Notes under the pieces: generated by a model | The model's input: the letters and a program-made list of their open reading frames with translations, nothing else | Database searches by the model: none | What the model was told of the DNA's origin: nothing | Shown: in pieces, positions 1 through 5,943 of the stretch | Numbering within the stretch: the first letter of the stretch is position 1 | Layout of the letters: each line of letters opens with the position of its first letter | NCBI GenBank assembly: GCA_016282455.1 | Contig: JAEEKM010000110.1 | Span: 1-5,943 of the forward strand | Direction of reading: 5' to 3' | Length of the DNA: 5,943 bases | Origin: Treponema sp. | GTDB taxonomy: Bacteria; Spirochaetota; Spirochaetia; Treponematales; Treponemataceae | Position numbers and translations under genes: made by a program

Positions 1-152
1 AGCTCCAGGAACAGATTATTACTGACCCGGACAGCGTGGACATTCATGATGTAACCACAGCCATGGCAAAAGCCCAGATGTCACTTGATCTGGCCCAAAC
101 CGTAATCGACCGTCTGGTAAAAGGCTGGCAGGAAATCTCTCAGAACCGCTGA
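1..152 (+). CDS. fliE: FliE, flagellar hook-basal body protein (C-terminal fragment)
   Basis: The window opens inside a gene; the frame starts at base 3 and gives 49 residues ending ...GWQEISQNR before a TGA. The segment carries the conserved FliE C-terminal pattern: DPDSVDIHDVTTAMAKAQMS, then a helix with hydrophobic spacing and the terminal W-Q-E-I that corresponds to the usual AYQEI. FliE is a small basal-body protein known to lie at the junction between the MS ring and the proximal rod, and to be needed for export of rod and hook substrates. The start and N-terminal half lie outside the window. In the treponemal arrangement I know, fliE is followed by fliF; here the next gene is unrelated, so fliE looks like the last gene of its cluster. 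No hairpin terminator is visible after the stop. Identification is from the motif alone. Confidence 0.85.
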   Translation, partial: LQEQIITDPDSVDIHDVTTAMAKAQMSLDLAQTVIDRLVKGWQEISQNR

Positions 153-161
153 TAATTTTAT

Positions 162-190
162 ATGACAGAATCTGAAAGTCATGTTATAAT
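162..190 (+). promoter_or_regulatory. Sigma-70-type promoter for the three-gene operon
   Basis: A -35 box ATGACA (162-167, five of six matches to TTGACA) is separated by exactly 17 bp from a perfect TATAAT -10 box (185-190). Transcription would begin near 197, leaving a leader of about 25 nt before the ATG at 221. A strong Shine-Dalgarno, AGGAG (210-214), sits 6 nt before that ATG. An ATGAC/GTCAT inverted repeat (162-166 and 178-182) overlaps the -35 box and spacer and could be an operator half-site pair, but with 5-bp arms it may be chance. The promoter suggests the downstream genes can be expressed independently of fliE, although no terminator blocks read-through. Confidence 0.6.
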
Positions 191-220
191 AAACCCTAGA
201 TAAGAGTTTAGGAGATTTAT

Positions 221-763
221 ATGACAACAGATGAAGCAATGGTTCGCCTTAAAAAAGGCAATGATAAGTACCTCCTGTCACTAAAAAATGATAGCGATAT
301 TTCTCCCGCCCTCAGGGAAGACACTTCCGTAAACGGTCAGCACCCCTATGCAGTGGTTGTTACCTGTTCCGATTCCCTTGTTGTTCCAGAAGACATTTTC
401 ATGACAGGTCTTGGAGAACTCTATGTGGTTCGTGTTGCAGGAAACGTAGTTGCAGAAAGTCAGCTTGCAAGCATTGAATACGCAGTAGAAAACCTTCACT
501 GTCCGCTTGTGCTTGTTCTTGGCCACACAAAATGTGACCTGATAAATGCCGCAATCTCCGGTAATGCAGAAGGCCGCATAAAAGTGCTCACTGACGGAAT
601 TTTAAAAGCCATCGGTTCAGAAAAAAATGACTACAAAGCCGCCTGCCTTAATGTGGAACAGAGCGTAAATGTAATCAGCAGTAACCTTCACGTAGACAAC
701 GAAGAATTTCTTGTTCAGGGTGCTGTATACGATGTAGAGGACGGTCACGTAGACTGGCTCTAG
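221..763 (+). CDS. Beta-carbonic anhydrase-like protein lacking the dyad arginine
   Basis: This 180-residue protein has the length and motif order of the short bacterial beta-carbonic anhydrases, which interconvert CO2 and bicarbonate using zinc. Visible motifs: the N-terminal LKKGNDKY (10-17), CSDSLVVPED (49-58), VVRVAGNVV (69-77), SIEYAVENL (84-92), LVLGHTKC (98-105) and the closing GAVYDV...VDWL (167-180). The zinc ligands Cys49, His102 and Cys105 are present, and so is Asp51. However, the dyad partner that is normally Arg (CxDxR) is Leu53, codon CTT, and the Gly that usually follows the last zinc Cys is Asp106. The fold and zinc site are therefore likely kept while CO2 hydration may be impaired, retuned or lost. 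No signal peptide is seen, so it is probably cytoplasmic. The ATG is supported by AGGAG 6 nt upstream. It is the first gene of the operon, 18 nt before the EAL gene. The family call is firm; the activity is uncertain. Confidence 0.85.
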   Translation: MTTDEAMVRLKKGNDKYLLSLKNDSDISPALREDTSVNGQHPYAVVVTCSDSLVVPEDIFMTGLGELYVVRVAGNVVAESQLASIEYAVENLHCPLVLVLGHTKCDLINAAISGNAEGRIKVLTDGILKAIGSEKNDYKAACLNVEQSVNVISSNLHVDNEEFLVQGAVYDVEDGHVDWL

Positions 764-781
764 TGGCAGAAGAGGTGGCAG

Positions 782-2692
782 ATGCTGAACTGGAAACGAT
801 TGCTCGGAATTGAAAAGCACACACCCTTTGTGCAGGAGTATTTTGATAACTCAAATGCAAGGTCAGGTACATATCTTGCGGCAGTTGTAATTCTCCTTGA
901 ACTCTGGATGATAGCTTCTCTTGTCATTAACCTCTTAACAGGCTCAAAAATCCGCACTCCTGTTTGGATTGCCCAGCATCTAACCGCCTATCTTTTACTC
1001 TTAAGTTCTGCTATTGTAATGCTCACTTACAATATTCTTTACATTCGCGGCAGAAATCCCAGTTCCACTACCGGAAGAATAATTCAGTATTTTTTTGCCA
1101 TAGTCTGTCTGGGCTTTGGCATCTTCATCGCCTATCTGGATTACGCAAAAAGTGAACAGGTACTCTGTTTTGTAACAATGGAAGTATTTGTCATAGGACT
1201 GCTTGTCTGGAGGCCCTTAGTCTCCTTTGTAATGATTTTCTTTTCCTTTGAAATCTTCTATTTTCTTACCCTCACACAGGTTCCTCACTCCTACGCAACA
1301 AACGTAAACCTTACGACTTTTTTCATTGCCCTTTTCATGATGAGCCTTAGCCTTTACAACAGAAAAAGAACCGAGGCCGAAAAGGATGAGTCCCTCCAGC
1401 GCATGAACGACTATTTAAAGAAGCGTTCTGTTTTGGATGACCTGGTGGACATTCCGAACATGCACTACTTTAGAAGCAAGGCAGTTGCCTTTCTGCTTGA
1501 TGAAACCGTAGACATAAATGAAATCCTTTTTCTTTTTATAGACATAGAGAATTTTAAAAGCTACAACGAAAAACACGGCTACTGGGAAGGAAATGAATTC
1601 CTTAAAAAAGTTGCCGCCGTTATTCGGGATGTTTTTTCACTTTCCCTTGTGGCACGTTTTTCTGATGACCACTTTGTTGTTCTTTGCAGTTCAGAAGGTG
1701 TTAAAGAAAAACTTGATTCCCTGCAAAAACAGATAGAAGAACTTGATTCAAACATGCAGCTGCCCATAAAAGTTGGTGCCTACCGTCCCCGCAACAGAGA
1801 CTTAGGTCCGAGAACTGCCTGTGACTATGCCCGTTTTGCCTGCGAATCAATCAAGAAAAAATACGGAGTAAATTTCTGTGAATACACTGATGAAATGGAT
1901 CTGGAGTTCCACAGAAAACAGTACATCATCAACAACATAGACAGTGCAATCAGCAAGGGCTACATAAAAGTTTTCTACCAGCCTGTTGTCTGGTCAGACA
2001 GTAAAAAACTCTGCGGACTCGAAGCACTTGCCCGCTGGGATGACCCTGAGTATGGACTTTTACCTCCGGCCGCCTTTATTTCTGTGCTTGAAGAACACCG
2101 TCAGATTCACAAACTTGACCTTTATGTGCTTGAAAAAGTCTGTTCACATCTGGGTAGTGCAGAAGAAAAGGGAGTTCCCTGCATTCCAGTTTCCGTGAAT
2201 TTTTCAAGAACCGATTTTGAAATGATAGACATTGCTTCTGCCGTAGCAGAGTTTACGGAAAAATATGGTGTAGACAAAGAGTACATCCATGTGGAAATAA
2301 CAGAAAGTGCCCTGACAGAAAACGATACGGTTCTGCAAAATGCAATGAGTCACATTCGGGAAGCAGGCTATTCAATCTGGCTTGATGACTTTGGTTCTGG
2401 TTACTCTGCCTTGAATGTGCTTAAAGACTATCATTTTGACACAATGAAAATAGACATGAAGTTTCTTGCAAACTTTTCACAAAACGAAAAGACCCGTCCC
2501 ATTCTCAAGAGCATAATGCAGATGGCAAAAGAACTTGGAATGCAGACCGTTTCTGAAGGGGTCGAAACAGAAGAAGCATCTGAATTCCTCAAGTCAATTG
2601 GATGTGAGAGACTTCAGGGCTACCTCTTCGGAAAACCCATGCCCGCAGAAATTCTGGATGCCCGGCTTCGTGACGGAACCTACACTTACTAA
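782..2692 (+). CDS. Membrane cyclic di-GMP phosphodiesterase, degenerate GGDEF plus intact EAL
   Basis: The 636-residue protein starts with about six hydrophobic helices (roughly 31-52, 62-87, 100-120, 125-143, 145-165, 177-192), then a charged linker (193-215), a GGDEF-like domain (about 216-370) and an EAL domain (about 380-630). In the GGDEF domain D254 and FKSYNEKHG survive, but the signature is SDDHF (294-298) and no RxxD inhibitory site lies upstream, so cyclase activity is unlikely; such domains can serve as GTP-binding or dimerisation modules. The EAL domain looks catalytic: E414 in EALARW, N473 in VSVNFS, E505 in VEITES, D535/D536 in LDDFGSGYSAL, K556 in MKIDM, E592 in SEGVET and Q612-G613. 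It should hydrolyse c-di-GMP to pGpG in response to a signal received by the membrane part, which matches no sensor domain I can name. AGAGG (771-775) lies 6 nt before the ATG. It is co-transcribed with the carbonic-anhydrase-like gene. Confidence 0.9.
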   Translation: MLNWKRLLGIEKHTPFVQEYFDNSNARSGTYLAAVVILLELWMIASLVINLLTGSKIRTPVWIAQHLTAYLLLLSSAIVMLTYNILYIRGRNPSSTTGRIIQYFFAIVCLGFGIFIAYLDYAKSEQVLCFVTMEVFVIGLLVWRPLVSFVMIFFSFEIFYFLTLTQVPHSYATNVNLTTFFIALFMMSLSLYNRKRTEAEKDESLQRMNDYLKKRSVLDDLVDIPNMHYFRSKAVAFLLDETVDINEILFLFIDIENFKSYNEKHGYWEGNEFLKKVAAVIRDVFSLSLVARFSDDHFVVLCSSEGVKEKLDSLQKQIEELDSNMQLPIKVGAYRPRNRDLGPRTACDYARFACESIKKKYGVNFCEYTDEMDLEFHRKQYIINNIDSAISKGYIKVFYQPVVWSDSKKLCGLEALARWDDPEYGLLPPAAFISVLEEHRQIHKLDLYVLEKVCSHLGSAEEKGVPCIPVSVNFSRTDFEMIDIASAVAEFTEKYGVDKEYIHVEITESALTENDTVLQNAMSHIREAGYSIWLDDFGSGYSALNVLKDYHFDTMKIDMKFLANFSQNEKTRPILKSIMQMAKELGMQTVSEGVETEEASEFLKSIGCERLQGYLFGKPMPAEILDARLRDGTYTY

Positions 2693-2695
2693 AAA

Positions 2696-4999
2696 ATGAA
2701 AGTACTTGTTTTACAGCCGCCCCTCATGCAGGTAAATACCCCTTATCCTTCCGGTGCTTACCTGTCTGCTTTTTTCCGTTCTCTTGGACATGACACTTAC
2801 TGGTATGATTTAAATCAGGCATTTTTTCACGAGATATTTTCAGAAAAAGGATTTTCCCTTCTCTTTGACAAAACTCAGGACAAGGCTCTTTCCATGGCAG
2901 AGTCTTTTGAAAAAAAAGGAGACACTTCTTCTGCCTTTGAGTTACGGCGTTATGTAATGCAAAGAAGACAGTGGGAAACTTCCATAGAAGCAATTAAGGC
3001 AATTCTCGGTGCTGACAAAAATGGTTCTGCTTCAAGAGAAGAATGTCACCGCTTTATTTTTTCTCCCCACAGACCACAGGGAATGCGGATGGAAAATTTT
3101 CTTTCCAATCTTGATCATGAAGCAACTGTAGATGATGCCCGCTTTCTTGCAAGTTTTGCCCTAGCGGATATTGCAGATTACATTACTGCAGTTTTTGACA
3201 GGGAGTTTTCCCTTATCCGTTATGCAGAACATTTAACGGTGAGTGAGTCTTCTTTTAAAAAAGTAGAAGAGTCTCTTTCTTCTCCGGTACTGGAAACCTA
3301 TCTTGAAAAAGTTCTTGAAGATTTTTTTACGGCACACCCCATTAAAGAAAAAACTCTTGTCTGCATTTCCATTCCTTTTGCAGGAACTTTTACTTCTGCC
3401 CTTTACACAGGCCGTTTTGTAAAAGAACATTTTCCGGACCTTGCCTTTGTGAGCATGGGGGGCGGTTTTGTAAACACAGAACTGCGTGAAACTGAAGAAA
3501 GTGGTCTTTCCTCTTACACCGATTCTTTAAGTTACGACAGGGGTTACGGAAGTTATCTTGCATTTTTTGATGTCCTTAAAAACACTTCTGATTTTTCTCT
3601 CCTGCATTCCCTTGCAGAAAAAAAATCCTTTTACAAACTCCGCCTTATTTCTAAAAACAGAGTGTCTGCCATAGCGGAACACGATTCTCTTTATGAAAAA
3701 AAAGAAGATGAACTTACAAAATGTCTTGTTCCAGATTTTACTGACATTGATTTTTCCCGCTATCTTTCCATGAGTGATGACACTAATCCCATGCAGCGCC
3801 TGTGGACGGACGGCAGGTGGATAAAGGCCTATCTTGCATACGGCTGTTACTGGCACCGCTGTGCTTTCTGCGATGTAACCCTTGACTACGTTGCCTCTTA
3901 CCGCACGACAAAAGTTCTTCCCCTTTATGCATCACTAAAAAATCAATCTGAAAAAAAAGGTGTGCGGGGCATTCACTTTGTAGACGAAGCCCTTCCTCCA
4001 AGACTGCTTTCTGATTTTGCTTTTCAAAATGCTCTTTGTGGAAGTCCTTTAAGTTTTTGGGGAAACGTTCGTTTTGAAAAAAGCTATAACCGGGACACTG
4101 CAGATTTTTTAAGTTACGGCGGCCTCACTGCAGTTTCAGGCGGAATAGAAATTGCAACTGGAAAAGGCCTTGCTTCCATTAACAAGGGAACGGACATAAA
4201 TTCAATCGTTGCTTCCTGCTGTGCATTTAAAGAAGCCGGCATATTGGTTCATGCCTACATGATTTACGGCTGGTGGGAAGACGGAGAGCAGGAAATAATA
4301 AACTCCATGGAAGTGCTGCGTCAGTTTTACCAGGCAGGTTTACTTGATTCCTCTTTCTGGCACAAGTTTGTTTTAACCCGTCACTCCAAAGTTTATGATG
4401 AATGGAAAAGGGGAATGCATCCTTCCCTGCAGGTAATTGAAAATTCCGGTCAGCATATTTTTGCAAAGAACACCCTGCATTTTAAAGGTGAAGAAAAAAG
4501 TGAAAAGTATGGAAAGGGATTAAACGCCGCCCTTTCAAGCTGGATGCATGGAGAAAAACTGAACACTCCTGTGGGTAAATGGTTTTCTTTTAAAACTGTA
4601 GAGCCGACTGTAAAAAAAGATTTTATTCATAAGGCCATTGAAGCCTACGAAGAAAAACGTGACCAGTCCTGGAAAAATCCGCTTAACATAGAAAAAGCCC
4701 ACTGGCTTGGCGGAATGCCTGTTCTGTCTTTTGCAGAAAAAGAGAATATACTTTTTTCCTGGTACTACATGCAGGAAGCAAGAGAACTTTCTTTAGGTAA
4801 AAGTTTTTCAAAAGAAAAAGCCTCTCTGTTAAAAGATTTTCTTCTCTCCCTTTCTCCATCTTCAAGAAAAGAAGATAGGGCAAAAAAAATCTATGAGTCC
4901 TTTTCTGATTCAGAAAAAAAACTTTTGTCTTCTTTCAGGGGGCAAGGTCTTGTAGAAGTGTCTCTGCTAGAGTCACGAAATCTGCTTCCAGAAGATTAG
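2696..4999 (+). CDS. Radical SAM protein with cobalamin-binding-type N-terminal domain, substrate unknown
   Basis: This 767-residue protein begins MKVLVLQPPL..NTPYPSGAYL, typical of B12-binding radical SAM enzymes. The Rossmann-like part seems split: strands near 1-10 and 32-40, then again 219-228 (LVCISIPFAG) and 250-260 (FVSMGGGFVN), with a largely helical insert of about 175 residues between. No DxHxxG motif is seen, so cobalamin binding would be base-off without the His ligand, as in many such enzymes. The cluster motif is YGCYWHRCAFCDV with Cys384, Cys389 and Cys392, a CX4CX2C spacing rather than CX3CX2C. Other radical SAM features follow: IHFVDEAL (426-433), SGGIEIATG..INKGTDI (481-501) and AGILVHAYMIYGWWEDGE (514-531). 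A further 230 residues form an unassigned C-terminal region. The ATG is 3 nt after the EAL stop, with no Shine-Dalgarno in range, so translation is probably coupled. It has several A8 tracts. Methylation or another radical modification is possible; the substrate cannot be inferred. Confidence 0.85.
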   Translation: MKVLVLQPPLMQVNTPYPSGAYLSAFFRSLGHDTYWYDLNQAFFHEIFSEKGFSLLFDKTQDKALSMAESFEKKGDTSSAFELRRYVMQRRQWETSIEAIKAILGADKNGSASREECHRFIFSPHRPQGMRMENFLSNLDHEATVDDARFLASFALADIADYITAVFDREFSLIRYAEHLTVSESSFKKVEESLSSPVLETYLEKVLEDFFTAHPIKEKTLVCISIPFAGTFTSALYTGRFVKEHFPDLAFVSMGGGFVNTELRETEESGLSSYTDSLSYDRGYGSYLAFFDVLKNTSDFSLLHSLAEKKSFYKLRLISKNRVSAIAEHDSLYEKKEDELTKCLVPDFTDIDFSRYLSMSDDTNPMQRLWTDGRWIKAYLAYGCYWHRCAFCDVTLDYVASYRTTKVLPLYASLKNQSEKKGVRGIHFVDEALPPRLLSDFAFQNALCGSPLSFWGNVRFEKSYNRDTADFLSYGGLTAVSGGIEIATGKGLASINKGTDINSIVASCCAFKEAGILVHAYMIYGWWEDGEQEIINSMEVLRQFYQAGLLDSSFWHKFVLTRHSKVYDEWKRGMHPSLQVIENSGQHIFAKNTLHFKGEEKSEKYGKGLNAALSSWMHGEKLNTPVGKWFSFKTVEPTVKKDFIHKAIEAYEEKRDQSWKNPLNIEKAHWLGGMPVLSFAEKENILFSWYYMQEARELSLGKSFSKEKASLLKDFLLSLSPSSRKEDRAKKIYESFSDSEKKLLSSFRGQGLVEVSLLESRNLLPED

Positions 5000-5943
5000 T
5001 AAATTTTTCTTTAATGCTGTTTAACTCCTCTTTTAGAGAAGAAAGCTTATTGTCCTTTCCGCAGAAAACAATTTCTCCAAAGCCCTTTTCCCTTTCCTGT
5101 TTTGCTTCCAGATTGTGAATCTGCCTTACAGAATGAACCGAAGGGTGAAGGGAAATTTTTTGCAGGTCCTTTTCTTCTGCAAGGGGAATCTTCAGGTTAC
5201 AGACAGACTTCATTTTCTGTACGTTCACTTTTTCTCCAAGAGCAATGCGCACAAGAAGTTCCAGAACACTCATGCCCAGAGAAGAAGCGTAACTTGAAGT
5301 CATGCCGGAGAGACGGGGATTTATTTCTATTATGTACCACTTGTTTTTGCTGAATACAAGGTCTACCTGTGCAATGCCAGAAAACTCCAGCAGATCTGCA
5401 AGGCGATGCATTTCTTTTTCAAGAGTCTCCAGCGGAAAGTTTTCTTCCTGCAAAGGCCCAAGCTTTACTCCCTGTCTGGGGCTTGTAATTCCGTATTTGT
5501 TTACAGAAAACATAAGCGGCTTCATCACGGTGTAGTTGTTTTTTTCTCCGTAAATTTCAACTCCGCACTGAAGGCCCTGAATGTAAGTTTCAACAATTTT
5601 ATCTGACTGATTTTTACCCGAAGAGAGAAAGGCCCATGCTTCTCCAAAAGTCCTGCACACTTCCATGCGGTAAGAACTTACCCCCGCAGTATCTTTTATG
5701 ACAAGGGGAAAGTCCATGGAAGAAAGCCGGGTTTTTATGTAATCTTTGTAAGCATTGGTTTTTATTTCTTTATTTCGTCTTTCTGCCCAGAAGAGGTCGT
5801 GGTGCACATAAAGGGCTTGTGGCAAAGTGAACCCCTTCTCTGAAAGAAAAAGATGTGTCCTCCATTTGTTAAAACACAAAAGTGAAGTTTCTGCAGGATG
5901 GGAAAGAACTTTTACTCCCTTAGAGGAAATTATTTCTGCCGCA
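4935..5943 (-). CDS. ATP-grasp ligase, N-terminus cut by window edge
   Basis: The minus-strand frame is open from the right edge (first full codon at 5942) to a TGA at 4937-4935, giving 335 residues with no true start in view. A TTG at 5879 is an internal Leu: conserved-looking sequence runs through it, SKGVKVLSHPAETSLLCFNK, matching the region ahead of the ATP-grasp fold where many members have a DK pair. Visible fragment numbering: FPLVIKDTAGVSSYRM (78-92) with Lys83 and the glycine/serine loop; VETYIQGLQCGVEIYG (117-132); GIAQVDLV (189-196); and IIEINPRLSGMT (204-215), with Glu206 and Asn208 as probable magnesium ligands. The C-terminal part (about 265-320) resembles the closing domain of amino-acid ligases and related carboxylate-amine ligases. 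Such enzymes activate a carboxylate as an acyl phosphate and join it to an amine or thiol. The substrate is unknown. The gene converges on the radical SAM gene and overlaps its tail by 65 bp. Confidence 0.85.
   Translation of the reverse strand, partial: AAEIISSKGVKVLSHPAETSLLCFNKWRTHLFLSEKGFTLPQALYVHHDLFWAERRNKEIKTNAYKDYIKTRLSSMDFPLVIKDTAGVSSYRMEVCRTFGEAWAFLSSGKNQSDKIVETYIQGLQCGVEIYGEKNNYTVMKPLMFSVNKYGITSPRQGVKLGPLQEENFPLETLEKEMHRLADLLEFSGIAQVDLVFSKNKWYIIEINPRLSGMTSSYASSLGMSVLELLVRIALGEKVNVQKMKSVCNLKIPLAEEKDLQKISLHPSVHSVRQIHNLEAKQEREKGFGEIVFCGKDNKLSSLKEELNSIKEKFTNLLEADFVTLAETLLQDLAP

Noticed and set aside
221..763. Calling the carbonic-anhydrase-like gene a pseudogene because of its altered motif.
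   Set aside because: It is full length with no frameshift or internal stop, has a strong promoter and Shine-Dalgarno, and keeps all zinc ligands and most family motifs.
782..2692. A bifunctional cyclase/phosphodiesterase annotation for the GGDEF-EAL protein.
   Set aside because: The GGDEF signature is SDDHF, which lacks the glycines and the acidic arrangement needed for cyclase activity; only the EAL half looks catalytic.
2724..4883. Minus-strand open frames of 65-109 codons opposite the radical SAM gene.
   Set aside because: Shadows of a clearly coding plus-strand gene; translations are rich in Lys/Phe/Arg without recognisable domains.
4979..5008. A weak hairpin (AATCT/AGATT with an internal mismatch) followed by a T-run just after the radical SAM stop.
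   Set aside because: Only about five AU-rich base pairs, a mismatch and a 6-nt gap before the T-run; too weak to call an intrinsic terminator, and it lies within the antisense ATP-grasp coding region.
5102..5606. Several plus-strand open frames of 60-83 codons in the 5.1-5.6 kb region.
   Set aside because: They lie wholly antisense to the ATP-grasp gene, show no motif, no good ribosome site and low-complexity Phe/Ser/Leu content expected of a reverse-strand shadow.
4935..5879. Taking the TTG at 5879 as the start of the ATP-grasp protein.
   Set aside because: The frame stays open to the window edge and the residues upstream fit the family's conserved run into the ATP-grasp fold, so the real start is outside the window.

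Overview
The window looks like chromosomal DNA of a spirochaete, most probably a Treponema-type organism. The clue is the upstream fragment: the C-terminus of a flagellar FliE protein carrying the VDIHDVT..MAKAQMSL signature. The DNA is moderately AT-rich with many A/T homopolymers. Genus is inferred from protein flavour and context only; no 16S or other marker is present. I see no tRNA, rRNA, CRISPR array, transposase or attachment site.

Layout, left to right. (1) The 3' end of fliE on the + strand (to 152). (2) A 68-bp intergenic gap with a convincing sigma-70-type promoter (ATGACA, 17 bp, TATAAT) and a good Shine-Dalgarno. (3) A tight three-gene + strand operon: a beta-carbonic-anhydrase-fold protein (221-763), a six-helix membrane protein with a degenerate GGDEF and an intact EAL domain (782-2692), and a large radical SAM protein with a probable cobalamin-binding N-terminus (2696-4999). 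Gaps are 18 and 3 nt, and the last gene has no visible Shine-Dalgarno, which suggests translational coupling. (4) A minus-strand ATP-grasp ligase (4935 to beyond the right edge), converging on the radical SAM gene and overlapping its 3' end by 65 bp. Coding density is almost complete; no gene-free stretch reaches 300 bp.

How the genes may work together. The EAL protein should hydrolyse cyclic di-GMP at the membrane, and c-di-GMP commonly governs motility, so proximity to a flagellar gene is suggestive. The carbonic-anhydrase-like protein keeps its zinc ligands (Cys49, His102, Cys105) and Asp51 but has Leu53 where the family's Asp-Arg dyad has Arg, and Asp106 where Gly is usual. It may be a weak enzyme, an enzyme for another substrate, or a sensor or structural relative. 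Its co-transcription with a c-di-GMP phosphodiesterase suggests an untested CO2/bicarbonate-to-c-di-GMP link. The radical SAM and ATP-grasp proteins are both of unknown substrate; together they could belong to a small-molecule or peptide modification pathway, but no precursor peptide or other pathway gene is visible here.
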